A stretch of DNA of 64,000 bases. Source: Myxococcales bacterium. GTDB taxonomy: Bacteria > Myxococcota_A > Polyangia > Polyangiales > Polyangiaceae. The stretch spans positions 1 through 64,000 of the forward strand of contig JAJZQG010000008.1 of the NCBI GenBank assembly GCA_021847645.1, written 5' to 3'. Below the pieces are notes generated by a model. The model ran no database searches. It saw nothing but the letters and a program-made list of their open reading frames with translations, and had not been told where the DNA came from. The translations under genes were made by a program, and so were the position numbers. This document shows positions 18,153 through 28,119 of the stretch, piece after piece. Numbering within the stretch: the first letter of the stretch is position 1; the number at the start of each line of letters is the position of its first letter.

Positions 18153-21053
18153 ATGAACCGTCTCGTCGTGCGGGGCGCTCGCCAGCACAACCTCAAGAAC
18201 ATCAGCTGCGAACTCCCGCGCGACCGCCTGTCCGTCATCACCGGCCCAAGTGGCTCCGGCAAGTCCTCCCTCGCCTTCGACACCATCTATGCCGAGGGTC
18301 AGCGCCGCTACGTCGAATCCCTCTCCGCCTACGCCCGCCAGTTCCTCGAACAACTCGCCAAGCCCGACGTCGACGCCATCGAAGGCCTGTCCCCCGCCAT
18401 CGCCATCGAACAACGTGCCCTCGCGCGCAACCCGCGCTCCACGGTCGGAACCGTCACCGAGATCGCCGACTACCTCCGCCTGCTCTTCGCTCGCGTCGGC
18501 GTGCCCCACTGCCCCAAGTGCGGACGAAGAATCGAAGCCCAGACCGTCCAGCAGATCGTCGATGGCATCCTCGCCGGGGCCGACGGCGACCGCGCCACCA
18601 TCCTCGCACCCATCTGCAGGGGCCGCCGCGGCGAGCTCAAAAACGAGCTCGACAGGCTTCGTCGCGACGGATTCGTTCGCGCGCGGCTCGATCGCGAGAT
18701 GATCGACCTTGGCGACGAACTCCACGTCGACCGCTCCGCTGCGCACGACCTCGACGTGGTGGTCGATCGAATCGTGCTGCGCCAGGGCATCAAGGCTCGC
18801 GTGACGGACTCCGTCGAGCTGGCCCTCAAGCTCGGTGATGGCCGCATGCTCATCGACGACATGACCGGCGCAGAGCCCCGGTGGCTCAGCGAGCGCTTCG
18901 CCTGCATCGATTGCGGCGTGTCGTTGCCGGCCATCGAGCCCAGGATGTTCTCGTTCAACGGGCCCCACGGCGCTTGCCCTTCGTGCGGCGGCCTCGGCTC
19001 GCGCAGCCGCATCGACCCCGCCCGCGTCGTCGCCGACCAACGCCGCACCCTTCGCGAAGGCGCCATCGCCGCCTGGGGCGAGCGCGGCAGCCTGTCACTC
19101 GTCACCGAGGTCGCCAGGGCCGTCAAGACCCTCGGCATCGACCCCGACATCCCCTTCGCCCAGCTCCCGGAAACCGCCCGGCAGGCCCTGCTGTTCGGCG
19201 CTCCCCGATCCGGTCGACGCAGGGAAGCCTATGAGGGGATCGTGCCGCGTCTCGAGAGACTGCTCGAGGGCGGCGAGACACAGCGCGAGGATGCCGAGAT
19301 AGAAGCCGAGGACCTCGATGAGGCCGGCAGCGTCGAGGACGATCTCGCGCGCTTCGTGGTCACCACGACCTGCGACCAGTGCGGCGGACGGCGGCTTCGC
19401 CCCGAGGCGTTGGCCGTGCGCTTCGCCGGAAAGAACATCGCCGAGCTCGCGGAGTTGCCCCTCGGACGCCTCCGCGATCAGCTCGAGGCGGTCCTCGGCC
19501 CGGACCCGGCGCTCAGCGCCCGCGACCGCGCCATCGCCGAGCCGCTGCTGCGCGCCGTCATCACGCGCCTCGGCTTCCTGCTCGATGTCGGCCTCGACTA
19601 CCTCTCCCTCGATCGCTCCACCCAGAGCCTCTCGGGCGGCGAAGGCCAGCGCATCCGCCTCGCCACCCAGATCGGCGCCGCCCTCGTTGGCGTGCTCTAC
19701 GTGCTCGACGAGCCCTCCGTGGGTCTGCACGCCCGCGACAACGCCCGCCTGCTCCAAGCCCTCCGCCGCCTCGTCGACATCGGCAACACCGTGATCGTCG
19801 TCGAGCACGACCGCGACTCGATCCTCGCCGCCGATCACGTTGTCGACATGGGACCCGGCGCCGGCGTCCACGGCGGCCACATCGTGGCCCAGGGCCCGCC
19901 CGCCGACATCCAGTCCAACCCGGCCTCCGTGACCGGCCCCTACCTGTCCGGCGCCAAGCGGCTCGCCCTGCCCGGACGGCGACGCAAACCCTCCAAGACC
20001 ACCCTGCGCGTCGTCGGTGCCAAGGCCCACAACCTTCGCAATGTCACGGTCGACATCCCGATCGGCTCGATCACATCGGTCACCGGCGTGAGCGGCTCCG
20101 GCAAGTCCACGCTCATCATCGACACCCTGCTTCAGGCCGCACGCGCCAGCCTCTACGGCGCTTCCGGTCCTGTCGGTCTGTGCGACCGCATCGACGGCCT
20201 CTCGCACATCGACAAGGTCGTCTCCATCGATCAGGCCCCCATCGGCCGAAGTCCCCGCTCCAACCCGGCAACCTACGCCGGCGTCTTCACCCTGCTCCGG
20301 GAGCTGTTCGCCGCCTTGCCCGACGCCCGCGCCCGTGGCTACAAGCCCGGACGATTCTCCTTCAATGTCAAAGGAGGACGCTGCGAGTCGTGCAAGGGAG
20401 ATGGCGTCCTTCGCGTCGAGATGCACTTCCTGCCCGACCTGTTCGTCACCTGCGAAGCTTGCGGCGGACGAAGGTACAACCGCGAGACACTCGAAATCCT
20501 GTACCGCGGCATGTCGGTGGCCGATGTCCTCGACCTGACCGTCACCCAAGCCGCCGAGATCTTCGACGTCGTCCCGCGCATCAGCGAGCGCCTCAACGCC
20601 CTGATGCGCGTGGGCCTCGGCTACATCCGACTCGGCCAGTCCGCCACCACGCTGTCGGGCGGCGAAGCCCAGCGCGTCAAGCTCGCCCGAGAGCTCGCGC
20701 GCCGCGCGACCGGGCGCACCCTGTACATCCTCGATGAGCCCACCACCGGACTTCACTTCACCGACATCGAGATTCTGGTCGATGCACTCGTCGCACTGCG
20801 TGACGCGGGAAACACTGTCGTCATCATCGAGCACAACCTCGACGTGGTTGCGTGCTCCGATTGGGTGATCGATCTCGGACCGGAAGGCGGCGAGCGCGGC
20901 GGCAGCGTCGTGGTCGCCGGCACACCCGACGACGTCGCGGCGTGCGCTGCATCCGTCACCGGCCAGTACCTGCTGCCGCTACTGAAAAGCCACGGCCCGC
21001 GAGCCGGTACCCACCGTGGTGCACGCAAACCCGCGGCCGGTTCTTCGGAGTGA
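18153..21053 (+). CDS. uvrA: Excinuclease ABC subunit A (UvrA)
   Basis: UvrA is the damage-sensing ATPase of nucleotide excision repair. Two ABC ATPase halves are present: Walker [10 protein letters not shown] (residues 31-39) with signature [10 protein letters not shown], and GVSGSGKST (about 645) with [10 protein letters not shown]. The zinc modules are CPKCGRR with CIDCGVS/CPSCGG, and CESCKGDG with [10 protein letters not shown]. The protein has 966 residues, slightly longer than the usual 940. ATG 18153 gives the canonical start [23 protein letters not shown] lies close before it. No uvrB or uvrC is adjacent, and the two neighbouring genes are on the other strand. Confidence 0.98.
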   Translation: MNRLVVRGARQHNLKNISCELPRDRLSVITGPSGSGKSSLAFDTIYAEGQRRYVESLSAYARQFLEQLAKPDVDAIEGLSPAIAIEQRALARNPRSTVGTVTEIADYLRLLFARVGVPHCPKCGRRIEAQTVQQIVDGILAGADGDRATILAPICRGRRGELKNELDRLRRDGFVRARLDREMIDLGDELHVDRSAAHDLDVVVDRIVLRQGIKARVTDSVELALKLGDGRMLIDDMTGAEPRWLSERFACIDCGVSLPAIEPRMFSFNGPHGACPSCGGLGSRSRIDPARVVADQRRTLREGAIAAWGERGSLSLVTEVARAVKTLGIDPDIPFAQLPETARQALLFGAPRSGRRREAYEGIVPRLERLLEGGETQREDAEIEAEDLDEAGSVEDDLARFVVTTTCDQCGGRRLRPEALAVRFAGKNIAELAELPLGRLRDQLEAVLGPDPALSARDRAIAEPLLRAVITRLGFLLDVGLDYLSLDRSTQSLSGGEGQRIRLATQIGAALVGVLYVLDEPSVGLHARDNARLLQALRRLVDIGNTVIVVEHDRDSILAADHVVDMGPGAGVHGGHIVAQGPPADIQSNPASVTGPYLSGAKRLALPGRRRKPSKTTLRVVGAKAHNLRNVTVDIPIGSITSVTGVSGSGKSTLIIDTLLQAARASLYGASGPVGLCDRIDGLSHIDKVVSIDQAPIGRSPRSNPATYAGVFTLLRELFAALPDARARGYKPGRFSFNVKGGRCESCKGDGVLRVEMHFLPDLFVTCEACGGRRYNRETLEILYRGMSVADVLDLTVTQAAEIFDVVPRISERLNALMRVGLGYIRLGQSATTLSGGEAQRVKLARELARRATGRTLYILDEPTTGLHFTDIEILVDALVALRDAGNTVVIIEHNLDVVACSDWVIDLGPEGGERGGSVVVAGTPDDVAACAASVTGQYLLPLLKSHGPRAGTHRGARKPAAGSSE

Positions 21054-21066
21054 GGCGTTAAGCGGT

Positions 21067-21094
21067 CGGTGGCAGGACCGAGACCCCGCCACCG
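21067..21094. terminator. Hairpin between convergent uvrA and dksA
   Basis: CGGTGGC (21067-21073) pairs with GCCACCG (21088-21094) across a 14-base loop, in the 74-base gap between the ends of uvrA and dksA. It lacks a T-run, so it could at most help a factor-dependent stop for both genes. Confidence 0.3.
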
Positions 21095-21127
21095 GGGCGT
21101 GCGCAACCGAGCGAGCAACAGCTCCTG

Positions 21128-21490
21128 TCAGCCGTAGTCTTTCTCGACGCGCTCCTGGTCTTCCTTGCACCGGATGCACAGCGTCGTCTCCGGGCGCGCT
21201 TCGAGCCGCTTGAGCGAGATCTCCTCGCCGCACTCCTCGCACACCCCAAAGGTGCCGTCGTCGATCTTCGCCAGCGCCTTGTTGATCTTGTCCAGAAACG
21301 ACTTCTCCCTGCCTCGCAGCCGGAAGGTGAACGATTGCAGGTACTCGCTCGACGCCAGATCCATTTCGTCGGGCAAGTCGTTGACGTCCAGCGTCATGTC
21401 TTCGTCGAGCGTTTGCTTCGCCTTCTTGACCAGCTCCTCGCGCTTCGACTCGAGAAGGGCGCGGAACTTCTTCATCTGCGTCTTGTTCAT
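21128..21490 (-). CDS. dksA: DksA/TraR-family RNA polymerase secondary-channel factor
   Basis: The 120-residue protein has the DksA layout: an N-terminal helical hairpin whose tip carries DEMDLASSE, fitting the DxxDxA motif that reaches the RNA polymerase active site, and a C-terminal four-cysteine zinc finger (CEECGEEI, then CIRC). DksA works with ppGpp in the stringent response; in M. xanthus a DksA-type protein (SocE-related pathway) is linked to growth and development. It is shorter than E. coli DksA (151 aa) but complete for the smaller family type. It has its own strong promoter (21554-21582). Confidence 0.92.
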   Translation of the reverse strand: MNKTQMKKFRALLESKREELVKKAKQTLDEDMTLDVNDLPDEMDLASSEYLQSFTFRLRGREKSFLDKINKALAKIDDGTFGVCEECGEEISLKRLEARPETTLCIRCKEDQERVEKDYG

Positions 21491-21553
21491 GCCGGAAAAC
21501 CCCTACCTCGACGGCTCGTGTGTCGCTCGGTTCTCACCCCGAAAGGGCCGAGT

Positions 21554-21582
21554 ACTATAGGCATGCACAGTCGTTCCGTCAA
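21554..21582 (-). promoter_or_regulatory. dksA promoter, -35 TTGACG / -10 TATAGT
   Basis: On the minus strand TTGACG (21582-21577) and TATAGT (21559-21554) are 17 bases apart, near-consensus for a housekeeping sigma factor. The expected transcript starts near 21547, leaving a 5' leader of about 57 bases before the dksA ATG. Confidence 0.75.
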
Positions 21583-21923
21583 CGCCGCCCTGTCTGCGCT
21601 CTCCCCGCGACCCGGACCCGACCGGCCACGCGATCGCCGCCCGGCCCATCTCCACGTCCGCAACCCAACGCTCCCTTCGCGAGTCGCCAGGACAGGAAAA
21701 AAGGTGAAGCCGTTCAGGGCGCAACCGATGGGCCGCTCTTTCCTTCTTTGCCCTTGCCACTGTCCAGTTCGTGGACCATACCAACTCAAGACAATCCGAC
21801 TTGTCACTCCCTCGCGGGGCCGCACCATGGGGGCTGGTGAGGATGATTGGCCTTGTGGCCGATGAATCTCCCCTTGTTCATCCGGCCTTCTGCGCGCTTG
21901 GTGATAGTTTTGTGCTTGCTACC

Positions 21924-21943
21924 GATCCGGAATTCGCCGGATC
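21924..21943. repeat. Inverted repeat upstream of the HTH-receiver gene (possible operator)
   Basis: GATCCGG (21924-21930) and CCGGATC (21937-21943) form a perfect 7-bp dyad around six bases, 38 bases before the start codon at 21981. The position suits an operator for a dimeric DNA-binding protein, or a leader hairpin. Confidence 0.45.
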
Positions 21944-21980
21944 CGGCAACTGCGGTCCGTTCGGATGTCGAGCACGCGCC

Positions 21981-22562
21981 ATGGACCCCAAGGAACCTCA
22001 GACCAATCCCGAGCTGTTCACCGCCAGCGATGTCGCCCGCTTCTGCCAGGTGGATCTCAAGACCATCCACAACTGGGCCGACAAGGGCGAAATCAGGCAC
22101 TTCCGTACGCCCGGACGCCACCTGCGCTTCCGACGACTGGACGTCCTCGACTTCCTGCGCAAGTACGGGTACCCCATCCCTGAAGTGCTGCGCATGGGCA
22201 AGCCCAAGGTCGTCGCGGTCGACGACGACCCGAACGTGCTGGCAGCATTGCGCCGCGTGCTGTCCCGTCGCTTCGACCTCACCACGTTCCAGGACCCGTT
22301 CGACGCCTTGGTGGCGGTTGGGTCGCTGCAACCCGATGCGATCATCCTCGACATCAAGATGCCGGGGCTCGACGGGATCCGGTTGCTCGAACGTCTGAAG
22401 ACGATCGAGAGCACGGGCCACATCCGAGCGGTGGTCTACTCGAGTCATGAAGACCTCCACAAACCCGCTCTCGAAGCGGGCGCCTATGATTTCATTCTCA
22501 AAGGCGAGATCTCCGAGCTTCGCGACTCGCTCGAACGCTTGATGGGCCTCGACCGCACCTAG
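21981..22562 (+). CDS. Excisionase/MerR-type HTH fused to a receiver domain
   Basis: The 193-residue protein joins an N-terminal excisionase/MerR-like winged helix (about residues 10-70: ELFTASDVARFCQVDLKT, HNWADKGEIRHFRTPGRH, LDVLDFLRKYG) to a C-terminal response-regulator receiver (about 75-190). The receiver has all key residues: acidic VDDD, phospho-acceptor in ILDIKMPG, YSS and K in ILKGE. The order is the reverse of most response regulators, where the receiver comes first. The HTH half resembles BldC-like one-domain regulators. It may bind the dyad at 21924-21943. No kinase gene is adjacent. ATG 21981 starts the conserved region. Confidence 0.85.
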   Translation: MDPKEPQTNPELFTASDVARFCQVDLKTIHNWADKGEIRHFRTPGRHLRFRRLDVLDFLRKYGYPIPEVLRMGKPKVVAVDDDPNVLAALRRVLSRRFDLTTFQDPFDALVAVGSLQPDAIILDIKMPGLDGIRLLERLKTIESTGHIRAVVYSSHEDLHKPALEAGAYDFILKGEISELRDSLERLMGLDRT

Positions 22563-22593
22563 CCCCGCGTTTCCTCCTCGATCCCCCGTTGTC

Positions 22594-24315
22594 TCATCGC
22601 CCGTCGCGGTACGCTCGTACCGCGTTGGCAATCCCGTCCGCCAACTTCTGACGGTAGTCCGCCGTCGCCAGCCTCGACTCCTCCACCGGGTTCGAGATGA
22701 ACGACGTCTCGAAGAGCGTTGCCGTCATCTGCGCCCCCAGCAGCACGAAGAACGCTGCCGACCGGACTCCGCCATCGCCCTCATCCGTAAAGCGCCCGTG
22801 CAGCGATGCCAACGTCGCTTGCTGCAACAGCGACGCGAAGCGCCGGGAGCTGTTGCTCAGCGCGTCCACCCGCAAGTTCGCCAGCACCGCACCTAGCTGC
22901 GTTCCCGCCGCCGCACTCGTCGCGTTCTCGCGAGCTGCCACCCGCGACGCGATCTCGTCCCGGCTCAGGTCCAGCACGTAGCTCTGCACCCCGCGTCCTT
23001 CTCCGTTTTCCGACGCGTTGCAGTGGATCGACACGAATAGATCCGCGTGGAACGCATTGGCACGTGCGGTGCGCTCCTCCAGCGAAACGAATCGGTCGTC
23101 GTCCCGCGTCAACATCGTCACGATCCCAAGCTCCCTCGACAAGACCGGCGCCGCGCGGTGCGCGATGTCCAACACGACGTCCTTTTCCTTCAGTCCCCCG
23201 GGTCCGATCGCCCCGGGATCCGATCCCCCGTGCCCCGGGTCCAACACCACCCTCTCCACAGTCCGACGTCCCCCGCTCTTCGGCTCCGAGGCCGCCTGCA
23301 TCGATGGCGTGCTCACATCGATGATCACGCGGAACGGCTCCGGTAGATAGAACACCTTGCGCTGCACTGCCCGCCCCAGGTCCAGTACGACCCTGGTCTT
23401 GTTTCCGTGATTGCCGACACGGACCTTCTCCAACAGCCCGCCTACGTCCGTGCTTCGCGCTGTCTTGCCGCGCTTGGTCTCCATCAGATCCACGAACAAC
23501 CGCGGATGCTCATCGCCGCCGCGCTCACCGATGAATCCGACCTCGTAGGTCACCGGCCCGCTCAGTTGGATCACCACCCGCGCCGCGTCCCGCGCCCCGA
23601 ACGTCTGAAGACTCGTGAGCGTCGCTGGACCCGTCCGCGTCTCCGGACCGGGAACCACCACCGGCCCGTCCGGTGCCTTGCCCAGCGCCGCTTCTGCCTC
23701 CCGCGATGCCGTCCGGTCGATCTCCAACTGCCGGACCGGATCGAGCCGGTACGCCGCCAGATCGTCCAGCACCGCTTGTTCCAGCACCGCGCACGGCCCC
23801 CCAGGCGTCCTCTTGAGCTGCGTGTACACACCCTCGTACGCCTTCGCCGCGTCCCCCCCGATCTCCGCTTCCAGCATCACCGCGCCCAGCTTCGCCCGGC
23901 ACGACGCCTCCGCGTCCGACGACTTCGAAGCGATCCGGTACTGCTCCATCGCCTCCCTCGCATCGGTCTTCACGTGAAACGTACGGTACGCGCGCCATCG
24001 TACGTCCCCGGCGAGCAGCGATAGCTCCGGCCTGCGATCGGCCGGCAGTTGCGTGCCCGCGATGGCCAGCTGGTCCGAAAGCGCGACCGCTTCTGCCCGC
24101 GATGCGAATCCCGTTGAGGAGTCGAACACGCTTCGCGCGTGCTCCAGCTCCGGTATGGCTGCGCTCGACGCGCTCGAGCTCGCGCTCGATGCCGAGGCGG
24201 TGACTGCCGTCGCCAAGGGCGACGGCGTCGGGCGGCGGCACCCCGCAGCCACGGCGATCACGCACATGACGAGAAGCGCCATCCTGGTGATGCTGGACCG
24301 CTCGACAACGCGCAT
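22594..24315 (-). CDS. N-acetylmuramoyl-L-alanine amidase, AmiC-type, lipoprotein
   Basis: The 573-residue lipoprotein (lipobox VAAGC) contains a TPR-like helical region (about 40-180), an AMIN domain (about 200-310, ARVVIQLSGPVTYEV, LFVDLMETK, RVVLDLG) that targets septal or polar wall, and a C-terminal Amidase_3 catalytic domain (about 340-570). The zinc ligands and catalytic glutamate are visible: DPGHGGSDPG, GLKEKDVVLDIA, FVSIHCNAS and LFETSFISNPVE. It should cut the bond between MurNAc and the peptide stem, for example in cell separation. ATG 24313-24315 was preferred because it gives a normal signal peptide; one ATG lies 24 bases upstream, another 33 bases inside. Convergent with the HTH-receiver gene. 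Confidence 0.92.
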   Translation of the reverse strand: MRVVERSSITRMALLVMCVIAVAAGCRRPTPSPLATAVTASASSASSSASSAAIPELEHARSVFDSSTGFASRAEAVALSDQLAIAGTQLPADRRPELSLLAGDVRWRAYRTFHVKTDAREAMEQYRIASKSSDAEASCRAKLGAVMLEAEIGGDAAKAYEGVYTQLKRTPGGPCAVLEQAVLDDLAAYRLDPVRQLEIDRTASREAEAALGKAPDGPVVVPGPETRTGPATLTSLQTFGARDAARVVIQLSGPVTYEVGFIGERGGDEHPRLFVDLMETKRGKTARSTDVGGLLEKVRVGNHGNKTRVVLDLGRAVQRKVFYLPEPFRVIIDVSTPSMQAASEPKSGGRRTVERVVLDPGHGGSDPGAIGPGGLKEKDVVLDIAHRAAPVLSRELGIVTMLTRDDDRFVSLEERTARANAFHADLFVSIHCNASENGEGRGVQSYVLDLSRDEIASRVAARENATSAAAGTQLGAVLANLRVDALSNSSRRFASLLQQATLASLHGRFTDEGDGGVRSAAFFVLLGAQMTATLFETSFISNPVEESRLATADYRQKLADGIANAVRAYRDGR

Positions 24316-24566
24316 GACGCCCACAGCATGGCACGCCACGAGCCGGAATGCCGCATCCTCTGTGGCGAGGTCGTCCCCCGCGGTCTTGTGCCCAGCCTTG
24401 CCCCGGACGCTCTGGCGTGGAATGAACCCGGTGTCTCAGGCAGGACGCCGATATCTTTTGCCGAGGGCCCCCGGACCCTTCCGAGGGCTTTCGTTGCTGC
24501 GAACCAGCTGGCTCGGTGGTACCTTTCGCCATTGTCAATCCTCCTGTGCATGAGACGGGGCGGACC

Positions 24567-25613
24567 ATGTCGATTCCCACGACGAAACACGACTCGGCCC
24601 AACAAGCGGGTAGCGCTGTCAACCCACCGGCTGACACCAAGTCGAACGGTACGAGCGTGTCCGTCGAAGACGTCGAGCGCGCCGCCTCGCAGTTCAAGCC
24701 CGCCTGGGAGGCCGAGTCGTTCGATGCCTTCGACGAGGCGGCGCTCGCCGGATCAGCGCCCGCGCAAGACCTGCCGGCGCAGCCAGCGCACCGGGCGCCC
24801 TCCGCCACGACGACCCGCTCCCAGCCCGAGCCACCTGCCCCCGCGCACGCGGCCCCCGCGCCCGTCGCCCAGGATGTCCCGCCGTCGTCGCAGTCTCGCA
24901 CGCTCGAGCTCGTCGACGCCGCCGCAGACCTTGGCAATGACCAGGGCCCGGTCGACATCGTTGCCGACATCCCCAAGCGCGCTGACGTGCAGCTCAAGGA
25001 CGAGCCCAGCGTTGTTGTCGCAGATGACCAGGAACGCAAGCGCCCCACTGTCCCGCCGCCTGCACGCGCTCGCGCTTCCAAACCCGCCCCCGCGGTTGCC
25101 CTGCCAGACGACGACGAGGCGCCTGTGGGACGTCAGTCTCGCAACCGCAAGATCGTGATTGGCGTTGTGGCGGTCGCCGGGCTGCTCGTGCTTGCCGCGG
25201 GCGTGCGCCTGGCCTTCCGAAGGGACGACACACCCAAGCCGCCGGATGCGCCACCTGCAGTGGTGACGCCGGTCGTAACACAGGCGACTGCCACGCCGAC
25301 GATGGAACCAACTCCCACGCCGACGCCCGAGCCACAGGCACCCACTCCGCCGGAGAAGGCGGCCGCAACGATCAAGCAGCCGCCTGCTGCAACAGCTCCG
25401 GAGCCCGAGCCAACCAAGCCGCCCTCGGTCGCCGCCGCTGAAGAACCGCCGCCCCAGAACACCGGGCACACCAAGCCTTCGACGCACTCGACGACCACCA
25501 CGGCAGCAGAGTCTCCACCGCCCGCCCCGACGAAGCCGCCCGCGCCACCGACCAAGGCGGAGCCGCCGCCCAAGCCGCCGGCCGGAGGCATCGTTCGGGA
25601 GACCCCATTCTGA
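24567..25613 (+). CDS. Single-pass membrane protein with Pro-rich periplasmic tail
   Basis: The 348-residue protein has an acidic, low-complexity N-terminal half (about 1-190), one membrane helix at about 195-213 flanked by RNRK and FRR, and a C-terminal half dominated by Pro, Ala, Thr and Glu (repeats such as PTPTPEPQAP). The charge pattern places the N-terminus in the cytoplasm and the tail in the periplasm. There is no folded enzyme domain and no TonB C-terminal domain. The gene is followed after 41 bases by the PEGA gene on the same strand, so they are probably one operon. Function unknown. Confidence 0.65.
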   Translation: MSIPTTKHDSAQQAGSAVNPPADTKSNGTSVSVEDVERAASQFKPAWEAESFDAFDEAALAGSAPAQDLPAQPAHRAPSATTTRSQPEPPAPAHAAPAPVAQDVPPSSQSRTLELVDAAADLGNDQGPVDIVADIPKRADVQLKDEPSVVVADDQERKRPTVPPPARARASKPAPAVALPDDDEAPVGRQSRNRKIVIGVVAVAGLLVLAAGVRLAFRRDDTPKPPDAPPAVVTPVVTQATATPTMEPTPTPTPEPQAPTPPEKAAATIKQPPAATAPEPEPTKPPSVAAAEEPPPQNTGHTKPSTHSTTTTAAESPPPAPTKPPAPPTKAEPPPKPPAGGIVRETPF

Positions 25614-25653
25614 ACCCGATCTAGGTCGCGTACGAATCGCCGAGAGGAAGCTC

Positions 25654-26832
25654 ATGAGGATTCGAGCCATTGTTGCAGCTTCGCTCCTTGCCCTGACTCC
25701 CGCCGTCTTCCATACAGAGCCCGCCGACGCTCAACCCGCGAGGGACGACCCGTTCACCGACATGGCGCGACAGCGGTTTCAGGAGGGCGTCAAGCTCTAC
25801 GATCAAGGCAAGTACGAGGAAGCCCGCGCCGCATTCCTGCAAGCCTACGCCCTCAAGAAACACCCCGCCGTCCTGCTCAACCTCGCCCAAAGCGAGCTGC
25901 GGTCCAACCACCCTGTCGAGGCTGCACGCCATTTCTCCCAGTTCTTGAGGGAAAACTCCAACGCCGAAGCCGCCGAACGAAAGACCGCACAGGAAGGTCT
26001 CGCATCGGCACGAGCCCGCACCGCACGTCTCGACATCCGCGTCAACATCCCCGGCGCCGATGTGTTCGTCGATGACGAGTTGCTCGGACGTTCCCCCCTG
26101 CCGGAACCGGTCGACGCGCCCGCGGGCACGCGCAGGATCGAAGTCAAGATGCCTGGCTACCCCACCGCTTCGCTCACCGTCAACGGCGTCGTGGGCAAGA
26201 CCGAGACCGTCAACGTGACCCTGCAATCCGCAGAGAGCGTCGCGCCCGCCCCTGCCGCCGGAACCGAGCCGGCCTCCACCACTCCAGAGCCGGCCTCCGA
26301 GCCCGGCAAGGACGAGGGCGTGTCCGTGACGACCGAGGGCCGCAAGCCCTTCATCCAATGGATGAAGGACGACCAGGTCGCTTGGGCCACCGGCGGTGCG
26401 ACCGTCGTGGGCTTGGGCTTCGGCTTGGCTTTCGCCCTCCTCTCCAAGACCGCGTCCAACAACGCGGATAACATCGCCAGTCAGATCCGCGCTCGTGCCG
26501 ACGCCGATCCCGGGCTCGACAACTACCTCAGCTACAACCGCCACTCCAACCCCTGTGCCGATCCCGTTCCCATCACGCCGGCGCCCTACGGCGCCAACTA
26601 CGCACCCGCCTGCAAGCAACTCCACGACAACCTCAATACGTTCGACACCGATCGCACGCTCTCGTACGTCGGCTGGGGCCTCGCGGGCGCAGGCGCAGTC
26701 GCCACCGGCGTTCTGTACTTCGTGAGAACCAACCCGGACAACGCCTCCCATGGCTCCGATTCACCCAGCACCGCCGTAGCGCCTGTCCTCGGCCCAGGTG
26801 TGCAGGGCTTGGTCGTGGGCGGCACCTTCTGA
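25654..26832 (+). CDS. TPR and PEGA-domain envelope protein
   Basis: The 392-residue protein has a signal peptide ending ADAQ, a TPR pair (about 35-110: GVKLYDQGKYEEARAAFLQAY, LNLAQSELRSNHPVEAARHF), a PEGA module (about 125-200: IRVNIPGADVFVDDELLG, VDAPAGTRRIEVKMPGY), and two hydrophobic helices (about 245-265 and 335-350). It ends GPGVQGLVVGGTF, much like the 8326-9171 product. GAGGAAG precedes ATG 25654. The layout repeats that of the 9342 gene and suggests a paralogous family of envelope-binding proteins in this genome. Confidence 0.75.
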   Translation: MRIRAIVAASLLALTPAVFHTEPADAQPARDDPFTDMARQRFQEGVKLYDQGKYEEARAAFLQAYALKKHPAVLLNLAQSELRSNHPVEAARHFSQFLRENSNAEAAERKTAQEGLASARARTARLDIRVNIPGADVFVDDELLGRSPLPEPVDAPAGTRRIEVKMPGYPTASLTVNGVVGKTETVNVTLQSAESVAPAPAAGTEPASTTPEPASEPGKDEGVSVTTEGRKPFIQWMKDDQVAWATGGATVVGLGFGLAFALLSKTASNNADNIASQIRARADADPGLDNYLSYNRHSNPCADPVPITPAPYGANYAPACKQLHDNLNTFDTDRTLSYVGWGLAGAGAVATGVLYFVRTNPDNASHGSDSPSTAVAPVLGPGVQGLVVGGTF

Positions 26833-26841
26833 CCCCGATCC

Positions 26842-28119
26842 CTACGCTTCCTCCAGCCAGCCCCGGAACGTCGAGCGCGGCACGCCGCACCTCCTCGCCG
26901 CCAAGGCGATCTTGCCGTCGCACGCCGCCACCAGCGCCCGCGCGGCCGGCCCCGACATGCGCGTCCGATTCGTCGGCACGTCCCGAAGCGCACGCGACAC
27001 GTCGCTCGAGCCGATCATCTCCCCCTCGCTCACCACCGCCGCTCGCGTCACCACGTTTCGCAGTTGTCTGACGTTGCCCGACCAGCCCTCGCCTAGCAGG
27101 CAAGCCAGCGCGCTCGGCGAGAGCGTCTTGTGGCCCACATCCGCCTCACGCTCCCGCAGGAAGCGCTCGGCCAGGCGAGGAATGTCCGCTCGGCGCTCCC
27201 TCAGGGGCGGCACGCACACGGTTGCCACGGCGAGACGATGATACAAGTCCTCCCTGAATCGTCCCTCCTGCACCATCCTTTCCAGCGGCGCCCACGTCGC
27301 TGCCACGACCCTCACGTCGATAGCAATGTTCATGCTGCTTCCCAGCGGCCTGACCTCGCGCTGCTCGAGCACACGAAGCAGCTTGACCTGGACCTCGTGG
27401 CTCAGCTCCCCGACCTCGTCGAGAAACAGCGTGCCCCCTTGCGCATCCAGGAACGCCCCGGCGCGACGCACGTGAGCTCCCGTAAACGCTCCGCGCTCGT
27501 GGCCGAACAGCTCCGCTTCGGCCAGCTCGCGGGGCAGAGCTGCCGCGTTCACCGCAACGAACGGCTGCTGAGCTCGCGGGCCGAGATCGTGCAGCGCCCG
27601 GGCGACAAGCTCCTTGCCGCTCCCCGTCTCGCCCCGCACCACGACCGGAAAACTCAGCTGCGCCATTCGTCGGACTTCCTTCGCCAGTCGCAACATGCAC
27701 GGAGCGCTGCCGATCAGCCCAGGGATCGGTTCCTCGACGTCCGACGCATCCGGTGTGCTCTCGTCACGACGAACCACCACGCTGACTCGTCCCAACACGA
27801 AGAACGATCCAGGCTCCAGCTCGGCTTGCCGTACTCGCGCGCTACCTACGAACAGCCCGTTGCGCGACCCAAGATCCTCGACGAACAGTCGCCCGTCCGT
27901 GCACCTCACCGCGCAGTGCATCGAGCTGACCGTCGGATCGTTCAAAATAACGTGACTTGGCGGGCGGCTTCCGAATACCAGCCGGCTGCCCTCCGCGATC
28001 GTCACCGCGCGCAACTGCCGCTCCTCGTTGACGTCCAGCCAGTACATCGAAGCCCGCGGCTCGCGCGGTATCTCCACTGTCCCCGTCGATGGTTCATGTC
28101 TCGCTAGTCCTCTCATCAT
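26842..28119 (-). CDS. FHA-domain sigma54-dependent transcription activator
   Basis: The 425-residue regulator begins at ATG 28117-28119, seven bases after AGGAGG. An N-terminal FHA domain (about 30-118: FGSRPPSHVIL, SSMHCAV, EDLGSRNGLFV) binds phosphothreonine peptides. The AAA+ sigma54-activator domain has Walker A GETGSGKE (163-170), GAFTGA (210-215) and GTLFLDEVGE. A short Fis-like HTH (DGKIALAARRCGVPRSTFRGWL) ends it. FHA in place of a receiver links sigma54 promoters to Ser/Thr kinase signalling, a design typical of myxobacteria. Which kinase feeds it is not shown. It ends 10 bases from the convergent PEGA gene. Confidence 0.93.
   Translation of the reverse strand: MMRGLARHEPSTGTVEIPREPRASMYWLDVNEERQLRAVTIAEGSRLVFGSRPPSHVILNDPTVSSMHCAVRCTDGRLFVEDLGSRNGLFVGSARVRQAELEPGSFFVLGRVSVVVRRDESTPDASDVEEPIPGLIGSAPCMLRLAKEVRRMAQLSFPVVVRGETGSGKELVARALHDLGPRAQQPFVAVNAAALPRELAEAELFGHERGAFTGAHVRRAGAFLDAQGGTLFLDEVGELSHEVQVKLLRVLEQREVRPLGSSMNIAIDVRVVAATWAPLERMVQEGRFREDLYHRLAVATVCVPPLRERRADIPRLAERFLREREADVGHKTLSPSALACLLGEGWSGNVRQLRNVVTRAAVVSEGEMIGSSDVSRALRDVPTNRTRMSGPAARALVAACDGKIALAARRCGVPRSTFRGWLEEA

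Larger units (their letters stand above)
21491..21980. other. Divergent control region between dksA and the HTH-receiver gene
   Basis: This 490-base region holds the dksA promoter at its left end and an inverted repeat (21924-21943) near its right end. A 13-base word CCACGAACTGGAC (minus strand, 21762-21774) also occurs upstream of uvrA (17929-17941). No other gene or RNA could be supported in it. Confidence 0.5.

Noticed and set aside
24534-24539. TTGACA on the minus strand as a promoter for the amidase gene
   Set aside because: The -35 is perfect, but no -10-like hexamer lies 16-18 bases downstream.
24567-25613. TonB protein
   Set aside because: A Pro-rich periplasmic tail with one membrane helix is suggestive, but the C-terminal TonB or AgmX fold is missing and the helix is in the middle of the protein.
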